Source of the DNA: Streptomyces nojiriensis
GTDB lineage: Bacteria; Actinomycetota; Actinomycetes; Streptomycetales; Streptomycetaceae
NCBI RefSeq assembly: GCF_017639205.1
Contig: NZ_CP071139.1
Location: forward strand, 4,775,001 to 4,839,000
Reading direction: 5' to 3'
Length of the DNA: 64,000 nt
Part shown: one piece after another, positions 1-7,920 of the stretch
Layout of the letters: every line of letters begins with the position of its first letter
How positions within the stretch are numbered: the first letter of the stretch is position 1
Program-made: the position numbers and the translations under genes
Notes under the pieces: generated by a model
Told to the model about the DNA's origin: nothing
What the model saw: the letters and a program-made list of their open reading frames with translations, nothing else
The model's database searches: none

Positions 1-44
1 CTGCCACCATTCCGGCCCCCTGCCAGAGTCCGCTGTCCGCCCGA

Positions 45-61
45 CCGACCGATCGTTCGGT
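45..61. promoter_or_regulatory. TetR-type operator, left-edge copy
   Basis: The 16 bp CCGACCGATCGTTCGG form a near-perfect dyad (7 of 8 symmetric pairs). With the following T, the 17 bp are the exact reverse complement of the site at 6307-6323 between paaN and the 3-hydroxyacyl-CoA dehydrogenase gene. An exact 17-bp match between two intergenic sites argues for one regulator, most simply the TetR protein encoded at 7917-8504. The site lies upstream of the DUF5819 gene, but it may instead serve a leftward gene beyond the window edge. Confidence 0.6.
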
Positions 62-145
62 TCATTCGCTTCAATGGTGAGTCGGCGGCCCGTAGGGTGT
101 CAACCTCTGAGGTCAACCCTGTGGACACCGGACGATCGGGTGGGG

Positions 146-808
146 ATGGATTCGAACGAGCACGAGCCCGCCGAAGGGGCCGCTCCGCCACCCCCGCGGA
201 CGCCCGGAATCGCCGGTCTGTCCGCCCCGTACCGGGTCGTGACCGCGCTGGCCCTGGGGGTGATCGCGGTCGCCGCCTGCACGCACCTCGCACTCGTCTT
301 CCTGCACGTGGCCCCGAGCAACACCCTCAGCAAGCAGCACGCGAAGACGGTCGACGGCTGGGTCTACCCCGAGTTCGAACAGAACTGGAAGCTGTTCGCC
401 CCCAACCCGCTGCAGCAGAACATCGCGGTGGAGGTGCGGGCGGAGGTCAGGACGGGCTACGGCGAGGTGGTCACCACGCCCTGGCACGACCTGAGCGCCG
501 AGGACGGCGAGGCCATCCGGCACAGCCTGCTGCCGAGCCACACCCGGCAGAACGAGCTCCGCCGCGCCTGGGACTTCTTCACCGGCTCCCACGACGAGGA
601 CAACAAGCCGAGCGGCGAGCGCGGGCAGCTGTCCGAGGAGTACCTCCGGCGGATCGCGCTGAACAGGCTCCCCCCGTATCCGCGGGACGGGATCCTCCTG
701 CGGATCCAGCTGCGCTCGGCGACCACGGCGGTGCCCGCGCCGAAGTGGAGCACCGAGACCACCGACACCCAGACCTACTACCGGGAGCTGCCGTGGTGGA
801 CGGTGTGA
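146..808 (+). CDS. DUF5819 family membrane-anchored protein
   Basis: A protein of about 220 residues with one N-terminal hydrophobic segment (around residues 30-50, TALALGVIAVAACTHLALVF) followed by a soluble domain rich in Trp, Tyr and charge. The segment WVYPEFEQNWKLFAPNP is typical of the DUF5819 family, which often sits beside HTTM-domain genes. It is probably anchored with the C-terminal domain outside, by analogy with its partner. The ATG at 146 was chosen because the upstream extension from 74 (MVSRRPVG...) does not look conserved. The ribosome-binding site is weak either way. The stop overlaps the start of the HTTM gene, so the two are probably translated together. The molecular function is unknown. 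Confidence 0.75.
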   Translation: MDSNEHEPAEGAAPPPPRTPGIAGLSAPYRVVTALALGVIAVAACTHLALVFLHVAPSNTLSKQHAKTVDGWVYPEFEQNWKLFAPNPLQQNIAVEVRAEVRTGYGEVVTTPWHDLSAEDGEAIRHSLLPSHTRQNELRRAWDFFTGSHDEDNKPSGERGQLSEEYLRRIALNRLPPYPRDGILLRIQLRSATTAVPAPKWSTETTDTQTYYRELPWWTV

Positions 809-1980
809 GACGCGCCCGCGAGGCGGCGGCCCGGACGGCCGCGCAGGTCACCGGGCGGGCGCTGGGCCCGTACCAGAGCGCCGTGGTCCGCATCGGCTTC
901 GCCGCGACCTGGCTCTTCTTCCTGCTGCGCGAGTTCCCCAACCGCGCCGAGCTGTACGGGCCGGACGGGCCGTGGAGCTGGCACCTCGCGGAGCGGCTGA
1001 TCGATTCCAACCACGCCTTCACGGTGCTGATGTGGTCGGACTCCCCGCTGTGGTTCGAGCTCGTCTACCTGGTGTCCGTGCTGGCGAGCGCGGGGCTGGT
1101 GCTGGGCTGGCGGACGCGGGCGACGTCCGTGGTCTTCATGGTCGGTGTGCTGTCGCTGCAGAACCGCAGCGTGTTCATGGGCGACGGCGGGGACAACGTC
1201 ATCCACCTGATGGCGATCTACCTGGTGCTGACCCGGTGCGCGCAGGTCTGGTCGCTGGACGCCCGCCGGGCCCGTACGCGCGGCTCGGCGACGGCCGGGG
1301 CGGCCGGGCCGGTGCTGTGGGGCGTGCTGGGCGCGGTGTTCGCCTTCGGCGCAGTGACGGGCGGCTTCGGCTACGGCTGGCTGGCGGCGTTCGCGGCGGT
1401 GTGGGTGGCCTGCGGGCTGTGGTGGCTGGTCGACCGCAACGAGCCGGAGGGCGAGGGACGGGCGGTCCTGGACGTCCTGGCCAACCTGCTGCACAACGCG
1501 GGCATGCTGGTGATCATGGCGGAGGTCTGCCTGATCTACGCGACGGCGGGCTGGTACAAGATCCAGGGGTCCCGGTGGCAGGACGGGACGGCCCTGTACT
1601 ACCCGCTGGGGCTGGACTACTTCAGCCCGTGGCCGGCGCTGTCGGCGCTGGTGACGGGCAGCGGGACGCTGGTGATGCTGCTGTCGTACGGGACGGTGGC
1701 GGTCCAGGTGGCGTTCCCGTTCACGCTGTTCAACCGGCGGATCAAGAACGTGCTGCTGGCGTTGATGATGCTGGAGCACGCGGGGATCGCGGTGCTGCTG
1801 GGGCTGCCGTTCTTCTCGTTGGCGATGATCGCCGCGGACGCGGTGTTCCTGCCGACCGGGTTCCTGGTGTGGCTGGGCGCGCGGGTCGTCGCGCGACGGC
1901 GGCGTGCGGTGGAGCCGGTGGCGGATCCCGCCGACCAGGTGCAGGTGCAGGTGCCGGCGCAGGTGCCCGCCCAGCGCTGA
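793..1980 (+). CDS. HTTM domain (vitamin K carboxylase-like) membrane protein
   Basis: A protein of about 395 residues with many membrane segments, resembling the HTTM family of bacterial proteins distantly related to vitamin K-dependent gamma-carboxylase. Visible hallmarks are an early hydrophobic helix (VRIGFAATWLFFLLREFPNR), the stretch LQNRSVFMGDGGDNVIHLM, and ATAGWYKIQGSRWQDGTALYYPLG, which matches the conserved Trp/Lys-rich family segment. The C-terminus is a short Gln/Val/Pro repeat (QVQVQVPAQVPAQ). The start is GTG 793 or 796, both preceded by GGGAG, so the gene overlaps the DUF5819 gene by about 13-16 bp and is translationally coupled to it. Whether it modifies its partner is unknown. 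Confidence 0.75.
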   Translation: MVDGVRRAREAAARTAAQVTGRALGPYQSAVVRIGFAATWLFFLLREFPNRAELYGPDGPWSWHLAERLIDSNHAFTVLMWSDSPLWFELVYLVSVLASAGLVLGWRTRATSVVFMVGVLSLQNRSVFMGDGGDNVIHLMAIYLVLTRCAQVWSLDARRARTRGSATAGAAGPVLWGVLGAVFAFGAVTGGFGYGWLAAFAAVWVACGLWWLVDRNEPEGEGRAVLDVLANLLHNAGMLVIMAEVCLIYATAGWYKIQGSRWQDGTALYYPLGLDYFSPWPALSALVTGSGTLVMLLSYGTVAVQVAFPFTLFNRRIKNVLLALMMLEHAGIAVLLGLPFFSLAMIAADAVFLPTGFLVWLGARVVARRRRAVEPVADPADQVQVQVPAQVPAQR

Positions 1981-2003
1981 CGGCGCCCTGCGGCGCCGCT
2001 CCC

Positions 2004-2063
2004 GGGGCTCCGCCCCGGACCCCGCGCCTCAAACTCCCCCGGCTACCGCTGGGAGGTGCCCCC
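2004..2063. repeat. GC-rich Streptomyces intergenic repeat, partial copy
   Basis: Starts GGGGCTCCGCCCCGGACCCC, continues with CGCCTCAAACTCCCCC, then a small hairpin (CCGGCTACCGCTGGGAGG). The same modules in the same order recur at 13429-13493. Here only one arm of the large inverted repeat is clear. It lies between two same-strand genes and may act as a terminator for the HTTM gene. Confidence 0.7.
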
Positions 2064-2119
2064 TGGCGAGGCTGGATCATCCGGTCCGGGCGGCGTACGG
2101 CGGAGCTTAGGGTCGGGGT

Positions 2120-2884
2120 ATGGACGACACGGTGCGGGAATGGCGGGAGGCCGAGCAGGCGGGGGATCTCGTGCTGCTCGACGGGTTTCACGCGCTGAAA
2201 CACGCCCTGCGGTTCGGGGCCGACGTGCGGATGGCCATCGCCGAGGATCCCGCCGCCGTACGGGCGCTGGCCCGTGAGCTGGCTCCGGACGTCGAGGCCG
2301 ACGTGGTGCGGCTGGTGCGGCGGGCCGGGCTCAAGGGGGTGCTGCCGCGCGTGCACCCCACCGGGGTCGCGGCCCTCGCGGTACGGCCCGACCGGGCCGC
2401 CGGTATCGCGGGGCTGGGGCGGATGCCCCGGCCGGCGCCGGTGGTCGTGCTCGACAACCCCCGCAATCTGGGCAACGTCGGAGCCGTCGTCCGGCTCGCC
2501 GCCGGCTTCGGCGCCACCGGCGTCGTCACCCGCGGCGACCTCGACCCCTGGCACCCGAACGTGGTCCGGGCCGGGGCCGGTCTGCACTACGCCACCACCG
2601 TCGAGCGCCTCGCACTGGACGAGCTGCCGCCCGGGCCGCTCTACGCGCTCGACCCCGAGGGCGCGGACATCCGCGCCCTCACCCTCCCGGACGACGCGCT
2701 GCTCGCCTTCGGCTCGGAGCGCCACGGGATCTCACCGGAGCTGCGCGCCCGGGCGGACCACCTCGTCTCCCTGCCGATGCGCCCCCAGGTCTCCAGCTAC
2801 AACCTCGCCACCAGCGTGGCCATGACCCTCTTCCACTGGGGCGGCCCCCCGGCGGCCCACGAACACGGCGGCGAGGACTCCTAG
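2120..2884 (+). CDS. TrmH/SpoU family RNA 2'-O-methyltransferase
   Basis: A 254-residue SPOUT-class methyltransferase that would transfer a methyl group from S-adenosylmethionine to a ribose 2'-OH in tRNA or rRNA. The three SpoU motifs are visible: NPRNLGNVGAVVR (motif 1, about residues 113-125), LLAFGSERHGIS (motif 2, about 194-205) and LPMRPQVSSYNLATSVAM (motif 3, about 219-236), which form the trefoil-knot AdoMet site. The N-terminal ~100 residues resemble the substrate-binding region of this family. The RNA target cannot be read from sequence. The last ~150 bp overlap the end of the convergent membrane-protein gene. ATG 2120 has only a GGTCGGGG-like ribosome-binding site. Confidence 0.85.
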   Translation: MDDTVREWREAEQAGDLVLLDGFHALKHALRFGADVRMAIAEDPAAVRALARELAPDVEADVVRLVRRAGLKGVLPRVHPTGVAALAVRPDRAAGIAGLGRMPRPAPVVVLDNPRNLGNVGAVVRLAAGFGATGVVTRGDLDPWHPNVVRAGAGLHYATTVERLALDELPPGPLYALDPEGADIRALTLPDDALLAFGSERHGISPELRARADHLVSLPMRPQVSSYNLATSVAMTLFHWGGPPAAHEHGGEDS

Positions 2885-3772
2885 GACGCCCCCGGCCGCG
2901 ATCGCCGCGGCCGCGCCGAGCGTCGCCCCGTCCGGGTGGACCAGCGCCTGGCCGCGCAGCGCCTGCCAGGTCAGCAGGGCGAGCACCGCCGCGTAGACCC
3001 CGGCCGCGACCAGGGTCAGCCGCAGCCGCACCCGCTCCCGGCGCAGCAGGGCGAAGCGCCCGGCGAGGGCGGCCAGCAGGAGCACGAAGAGCGGGAGCAG
3101 CTGCAGGGCGTGCATGCCGAAGAAGTGCGGGATGCGCAGGTCACCGCCGGTGGTCGACCAGCCGGTCAGCGGCATGGCGGGTCCGCCGTCCGGCACCCCC
3201 ACGCTGTGGGCGCCCGACACCGGTGCGTCGTCGACCGCGAGCTGCGCCTCGGTGGGGGTGGTCATCAGGAAGCCGAGTCCCGCCCCCGCGAGGGCGAGGA
3301 CGGCGGCGGTCCGGATCGCCCAGGTGGTGGCCCGGTCGGCGACGCGGGACCGGAAGAGCAGGACGGCGACGACGAGCGTGGCCGTCCACAGCACGACGAC
3401 GGTGACGGCCATGGCGCCGTAGATCTGCGCGTCGAGGGGGGTCTGCTGGTTGAAGTGGCTCTGCCGGCCGCGGATCACCTGACCCGTCATGAGCAGCATT
3501 TCCACCGTGCTGGCGGCGACGACGACGGTACCGGCCCACCAGGCGGGCCTGCGCAGTCGAGGGCGGGCGGCGACGGCCAGGGAGAGCATCCAGGCCAGGC
3601 TGAGCGCGTAGCCGACGAACGAGACGGCGAACTTGAAGGGCTTGGCCCAGATCGGCGCGCCGACCAGCACGCGGCCGTCGACGGCGAGACCCACGGCCGA
3701 GCCGACGGCCCAGACCGCCATCACGCCGGCGAACACGGTCAGTGGACGGTGCCAGGTACGTAACGCAGACAT
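2732..3772 (-). CDS. Seven-helix membrane protein of unknown function
   Basis: 346 residues with about seven to eight hydrophobic segments (for example LTVFAGVMAVWAVGSAVGLAV at the N-terminus, FAVSFVGYALSLAWMLSLAVA, and LLPLFVLLLAALAG). Loops include GQVIRGRQSHFNQQTPLDAQIYG and GGDLRIPHFFGMHALQLLP, whose His residues are placed as in heme or metal membrane proteins, but I do not recognise a family. The C-terminal ~45 residues are soluble, low in hydrophobicity and read antisense to the methyltransferase gene, so the native end may be a recent extension. The gene is divergent from a MerR regulator across a short intergenic region with dyads, so it is the likely MerR target. Confidence 0.7.
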   Translation of the reverse strand: MSALRTWHRPLTVFAGVMAVWAVGSAVGLAVDGRVLVGAPIWAKPFKFAVSFVGYALSLAWMLSLAVAARPRLRRPAWWAGTVVVAASTVEMLLMTGQVIRGRQSHFNQQTPLDAQIYGAMAVTVVVLWTATLVVAVLLFRSRVADRATTWAIRTAAVLALAGAGLGFLMTTPTEAQLAVDDAPVSGAHSVGVPDGGPAMPLTGWSTTGGDLRIPHFFGMHALQLLPLFVLLLAALAGRFALLRRERVRLRLTLVAAGVYAAVLALLTWQALRGQALVHPDGATLGAAAAIAAGGVLGVLAAVFVGRRGAAPVEEGHGHAGGEVVAGDLGAHRQGDEVVRPGAQLR

Positions 3773-3790
3773 GGGACCCCCAAGGGAATG

Positions 3791-3834
3791 GATAGTGACG
3801 CTCGCCGCTATCTGATAGCCCCACTATCTATGAT
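3791..3834. promoter_or_regulatory. Divergent promoter region with GATAG/CTATC dyads
   Basis: GATAG occurs at 3791-3795 and 3814-3818, and CTATC at 3808-3812 and 3824-3828, making overlapping dyads (CTATC-T-GATAG and GATAG-CCCCA-CTATC). TATGAT at 3829-3834 is a good -10 candidate for the rightward MerR gene. The cluster between divergent merR-type and membrane-protein genes is a plausible MerR operator. Confidence 0.5.
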
Positions 3835-3873
3835 GGGCGGGGATCGGGGCAAGAAGAAACGAGTGAAAACGCC

Positions 3874-4521
3874 ATGCGCATCGGAGAGTTGAGCCGCCGA
3901 ACCGGGGTCCCGGTACCGACGATCAAGTACTACGTCCGGGAGGGCCTGCTTCCGCCGGGCGAGTTGAGCAGCCCCAACCAGGCCAGCTACGACGACGGGC
4001 ACGAACGCCGGCTGCGGCTGATCCGTGCCCTGCTGGAGGTCGGCGGGCTGTCGGTGGCGGCCATCGGAGACGTCCTCGTGGCCATCGACGACAAGGAGCG
4101 GCCGGTGCACAAGCTGCTCGGCGCCGCGGCCCAGCGGCTGGTGCCCGCGTACGGCGACGGCGGGAGCCACGACGACGCCGAGGCGGTGCTGGCCCGGGAA
4201 CGGGTGGCGCGGCTGATCGAGGCGCGCGGCTGGTGCATCCAGCCCGGGAACAAGGCGGCCGACGCGCTCGCGGCCGCCCTCGCCTCACTCGCGCGGGTGG
4301 GCCACGGCTCCTTCGCCGAACTGCTCGACGACTACGCCGACGCGGCCGAGCGGGTGGCCCGGGTGGACCTGGAGTACACGGCCCGCCATGCGGACCGCGA
4401 GGGCCTGGTCGAGGCGGTGGTCGTGGGCACGGTGGTGGGCGACGCGGTGTTCGCGGCCCTGCGCAGGATGGCCCAGGTGGACGCCTCCTCCCGCCTCTTC
4501 GCCGAGGAGCGGCAGGAGTAG
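3874..4521 (+). CDS. MerR family transcriptional regulator
   Basis: 215 residues. The N-terminus MRIGELSRRTGVPVPTIKYYVREGLLPP is a textbook MerR winged helix-turn-helix, followed by the second-wing region (YDDGHERRLRLIRALLEVGGLS) and a coiled linker. The C-terminal ~130 residues are helical, with no metal-binding Cys cluster (a single Cys in GWCIQPG), so the effector is more likely a small organic molecule than a metal ion. It is divergent from the membrane protein at 2732-3772 and probably controls it and itself through the dyads between them. The ATG at 3874 is preceded by purine-rich AAGAAGAAACGAG. Confidence 0.85.
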   Translation: MRIGELSRRTGVPVPTIKYYVREGLLPPGELSSPNQASYDDGHERRLRLIRALLEVGGLSVAAIGDVLVAIDDKERPVHKLLGAAAQRLVPAYGDGGSHDDAEAVLARERVARLIEARGWCIQPGNKAADALAAALASLARVGHGSFAELLDDYADAAERVARVDLEYTARHADREGLVEAVVVGTVVGDAVFAALRRMAQVDASSRLFAEERQE

Positions 4522-4568
4522 GAGGAGGGGGCGCGGTCCACCCGGGCCGGGGTTCTGCGGTGACGCGG

Positions 4569-6251
4569 TTACGCCTGGCGGCGGACCTCCACCACCCGGA
4601 AGCGGTTCGCGACGAAGGCGCCGTCGCACAGGGCCGCGTTGGCCGCCGGGTTGCCGCCGGAGCCGTGGAAGTCCGAGAACGCGGCGGTCTGGTTGACGAA
4701 CACCCCGCCGGTCAGGTTCAGGGAGAGCTGCGCGGACTCCTCCAGGCAGACCTCCTCGACGGCCCGCTCGGTGTCGGGGGACGTGGTGTACGCGCCCACC
4801 GTCATGGCGCCCTTCTCGCGCACCGTGCGGCGCAGCAGGTCGAGGGCGTCGGCGGTGGTGTCCACGGCCACCGCGAAGGAGACCGGGCCGAAGCACTCGG
4901 AGAGGTACGGCGCCTCCGGGTCCGCCTTGGCGGCGTCCAGCTTGACCATGACGGGGGTACGGACCACCGCGTCCGGGAACTCGGGGTTCACGACCTCCCG
5001 GGAGGCCAGCGCGACCTCGCCCAGGGCGGCCGCGGCCTCCAGCCGGGTCTTGACGTCCGGGTTGACCAGCGCGCCGAGCAGCGCGTTGGCCCGGGCGTCG
5101 TCGCCCAGCAGGCCGCCGACCGAGGCCGCGAGGTCGGCGACGACCTCGTCGTAGGTCTTGTGGCCGGCGTCCGTCGCGATGCCGTCGCGCGGGATCAGCA
5201 GGTTCTGCGGGGTGGTGCACATCTGGCCGCTGTACAGGGACAGCGAGAACGCCAGGTTGGACAGCATGCCCTTGTAGTTGTCGGTGGAGTCCAGGACGAC
5301 GGTGTTGACGCCGGCCTTCTCCGTGTAGACCTGGGCCTGGCGGGCGTTGGTCTCCAGCCAGTCGCCGAACTCCGTGGACCCGGTGTAGTCGATCAGCTTG
5401 ATCTCGGGGCGGACCGCGAGGGTCTTGGCGATGCCCTCGCCCGGGCGCTCGACCGCCAGCGCCACCAGGTTCGGGTCGAAGCCCGCCTCGGCCAGGACCT
5501 CCCGCGCGACCTGGACGGTCAGCGCGAGCGGCAGCACGGCCCGCGGGTGCGGCTTGACCAGCACCGCGTTGCCGGTGGCGAGGGAGGCGAACAGGCCGGG
5601 GTAGCCGTTCCAGGTCGGGAAGGTGTTGCAGCCGATCATGAGGGCGATGCCGCGCGGGACGGCGGTGAAGGTCTTGCCGAGCTCCAGCGGGTCCTTCTTG
5701 CCCTGCGGCTTCGACCAGTCGGCCTGGCCCGGGACCCGGGTCTGCTCCTCGTACGCGTAGGCCACGGCCTCCAGGCCGCGGTCCTGCGCGTGCGGGCCGC
5801 CGGCCTGGAACGCCATCATGAAGGCCTGGCCGCTGGTGTGCATGACCGCGTGCGCGAACTCGTGGGTCCGGGCGGAGATGCGGGACAGGATCTCGATACA
5901 GACCAGGGCGCGCGCCTCGGGTCCCGCGTCGCGCCAGGCACCCATGCCGGCCTTCATCGCGGGCAGCAGCACGTCCGGGTCCACGTGGGGGTACTCGACA
6001 CCCAGCTCCGGGCCGAACGGGGACACCTCGGCGCCCGTCCAGCCGTCGGTGCCGGGCTGGCCCAGGTCCAGCCGCGTGCCGCGCACGGCCTCGAAGGCGG
6101 CGAGCCCGTCGGCGGGCGCGGTCTCGCCGTACGCCTTGGGGTGTTCGGGATGCGGGGACCAGTAGGCGCGGCTGCGGATCGCCGACAGGGCCTGGTCCAG
6201 GGTGGGCCGGTGCTTGGCGGACAGCTGGGGGACGGTGAGCTCGGCGGCCAT
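4569..6251 (-). CDS. paaN: Phenylacetic acid degradation protein PaaN (aldehyde dehydrogenase family)
   Basis: 560 residues of the actinobacterial PaaN type, an NAD(P)-dependent aldehyde dehydrogenase-fold protein linked to phenylacetyl-CoA catabolism. The catalytic Cys lies in SLYSGQMCTTPQNLLIP (about residue 345). The cofactor-fold segments PRGIALMIGCNTFPTWNG and YTGSTEFGDWLETNARQAQV are clear. No fused hydratase domain is present, unlike enterobacterial PaaZ. ATG 6251 was preferred to the longer frame from 6353, which would run through the operator; GAGGAG lies ~11 nt upstream of it. The gene is divergent from the 3-hydroxyacyl-CoA dehydrogenase gene with a TetR-type operator between them, which supports a shared catabolic role. 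The exact aldehyde substrate is not shown by sequence. Confidence 0.88.
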   Translation of the reverse strand: MAAELTVPQLSAKHRPTLDQALSAIRSRAYWSPHPEHPKAYGETAPADGLAAFEAVRGTRLDLGQPGTDGWTGAEVSPFGPELGVEYPHVDPDVLLPAMKAGMGAWRDAGPEARALVCIEILSRISARTHEFAHAVMHTSGQAFMMAFQAGGPHAQDRGLEAVAYAYEEQTRVPGQADWSKPQGKKDPLELGKTFTAVPRGIALMIGCNTFPTWNGYPGLFASLATGNAVLVKPHPRAVLPLALTVQVAREVLAEAGFDPNLVALAVERPGEGIAKTLAVRPEIKLIDYTGSTEFGDWLETNARQAQVYTEKAGVNTVVLDSTDNYKGMLSNLAFSLSLYSGQMCTTPQNLLIPRDGIATDAGHKTYDEVVADLAASVGGLLGDDARANALLGALVNPDVKTRLEAAAALGEVALASREVVNPEFPDAVVRTPVMVKLDAAKADPEAPYLSECFGPVSFAVAVDTTADALDLLRRTVREKGAMTVGAYTTSPDTERAVEEVCLEESAQLSLNLTGGVFVNQTAAFSDFHGSGGNPAANAALCDGAFVANRFRVVEVRRQA

Positions 6252-6306
6252 CAGGGACCAACTCCTCGTTGAGCCGGGCGAAGGAGAGCAGACTGGAGTT
6301 AGAGTA

Positions 6307-6323
6307 ACCGAACGATCGGTCGG
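6307..6323. promoter_or_regulatory. TetR-type operator between paaN and 3-hydroxyacyl-CoA dehydrogenase gene
   Basis: ACCGAACGATCGGTCGG is identical, as reverse complement, to 45-61. It lies ~55 bp from each divergent start codon, so one bound repressor could control both paaN and the dehydrogenase-tetR operon. The likely ligand is an acyl-CoA of the pathway, by analogy with PaaR-type TetR regulators. Confidence 0.7.
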
Positions 6324-6375
6324 GACAAGAGGGCCCGGCGGACCTGTGGACAAGTGTGTGCGGGAGGATCAGGGC

Positions 6376-7920
6376 ATGACAGCAATCGAGCGGTCCCGCA
6401 CAGTGGCGGTCGTCGGCGCCGGCACCATGGGGCAGGGCATCGCCCAGGTCGCCCTTCTCGCAGGTCACCGCGTGCTGATCTACGACATCAACGCCGCGCT
6501 CGCCGCCGACGGCGTCGGTTTCGTCCAGGACCGGGTCGACCGGATGGCCGCCAAGGGCCGGCTGGACCGCGCCGAGGCCGAGGAGGCGATCGGCCGGATC
6601 GCGTCGGCCGGCGACCTCGCGGACCTCGCCGGGGCCGCCCTCGTCATCGAGGCGGTGGTCGAGAACGTCACCGTGAAGCAGACGCTCTTCGCCGCCCTGG
6701 AAGAGGTGGTCGCGCCGGACGCGCTGCTGGCGACCAACACCTCCTCCCTCTCGGTCACCGAGCTCGCCGCCGGGCTCGCGCACCCCGGCCGCTTCCTCGG
6801 CCTGCACTTCTTCAACCCGGCCCCGCTGCTCCCGCTCGTCGAGGTGGTCAGCGGTTTCGCCACCGACCCGGCCGCCGCCGAGCGCGCGTACCGCACCGTC
6901 CTCGGCTGGGGGAAGACGCCGGTCCGCTGCGCCGACACCCCCGGGTTCATCGTCAACCGGATCGCCCGCCCCTTCTACGCCGAGGCCTTCGCGGTGTACG
7001 AGGAGCAGGGCGCCGACCCGGCCACCATCGACGCCGTGCTCCGCGAGAGCGGCGGCTTCAAGATGGGCCCCTTCCAGCTGACCGACCTGATCGGCCAGGA
7101 CGTGAACGAGGCCGTGACCCGCTCGGTGTGGGAGTCCTTCTTCCGCAGCCCGAAGTTCACCCCCTCCCTCGCCCAGCGCCGCCTCGTCCAGTCGGGCCGC
7201 CTCGGTCGCAAGACCGGGCACGGCTGGTACCCGTACGGTCCGGACGCCGAGCCCGCGCTCCCGCACACCGCCGCGCCGGAGGAGGCCCCGGCGAAGGTCA
7301 CCGTCGTCGGGGACCTCGGCCCCGCCGCCGACCTGGTCGACCTGCTGGAGGAGGCCGGGATCGCGGTCGCGGCCACCGCACAGGGCGGCCCGTACATCCA
7401 GCTCCCCGGCGAGGGCCAGCTGGTCCTCGCGGACGGCAAGACCTCGGTGGAGTTCGCGGACGTCGTCTACTTCGACCTCGCCCTCGACTACCGCGGCGCC
7501 ACCCGGATCGCGCTCTCCGCGAGCGCGGACACCAGCGAGCGCACCCTCGCCGAGGCGATCGGCCTCTTCCAGAAGCTGGGCAAGCAGGTCTCCGTGATCG
7601 GCGACGTCCCCGGCATGATCGTCGCGCGGACCGTCGCGATGCTGATCGACCTGACGGCCGACGCGGTCGCCCGGGGGGTCGCCACCGCCGAGGACATCGA
7701 CACGGCGATGCGACTGGGTGTCAACTACCCGCTGGGACCGGCCGAATGGCACGACCGGATCGGCCGCGACTGGGCCTACGACCTGCTGCACAACCTCGAC
7801 GAACGCGTCCCCGGCGGCCGCTACGCACCCTCCCTCGCCCTGTTCAAACTGGGCTACGAGGACGGCGACGGGGCCGGCGACGACGAGGGCGACCAGGACG
7901 ACACGGGGGAGAACGAATGA
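6376..7920 (+). CDS. 3-hydroxyacyl-CoA dehydrogenase (PaaH-like)
   Basis: 514 residues, the length of PaaH/PaaC-type 3-hydroxyadipyl-CoA dehydrogenases, which carry an extra C-terminal domain. The Rossmann NAD site is VAVVGAGTMGQGIAQ (Gly14-x-Gly16-xx-Gly19). The catalytic His is in LGLHFFNPAPLLPLVEVV, followed by TPGFIVNRIARPFYAEA. A second C-terminal helical domain repeats similar features (DVPGMIVARTVAMLIDLTADAV; GVNYPLGPAEWHDRIG). It would oxidise an (S)-3-hydroxyacyl-CoA to the 3-oxo form with NAD+ in late phenylacetate or fatty-acid breakdown. The ribosome-binding site GGGAGG lies 8 nt upstream of ATG 6376. The TGA overlaps the ATG of the TetR gene. Confidence 0.88.
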   Translation: MTAIERSRTVAVVGAGTMGQGIAQVALLAGHRVLIYDINAALAADGVGFVQDRVDRMAAKGRLDRAEAEEAIGRIASAGDLADLAGAALVIEAVVENVTVKQTLFAALEEVVAPDALLATNTSSLSVTELAAGLAHPGRFLGLHFFNPAPLLPLVEVVSGFATDPAAAERAYRTVLGWGKTPVRCADTPGFIVNRIARPFYAEAFAVYEEQGADPATIDAVLRESGGFKMGPFQLTDLIGQDVNEAVTRSVWESFFRSPKFTPSLAQRRLVQSGRLGRKTGHGWYPYGPDAEPALPHTAAPEEAPAKVTVVGDLGPAADLVDLLEEAGIAVAATAQGGPYIQLPGEGQLVLADGKTSVEFADVVYFDLALDYRGATRIALSASADTSERTLAEAIGLFQKLGKQVSVIGDVPGMIVARTVAMLIDLTADAVARGVATAEDIDTAMRLGVNYPLGPAEWHDRIGRDWAYDLLHNLDERVPGGRYAPSLALFKLGYEDGDGAGDDEGDQDDTGENE

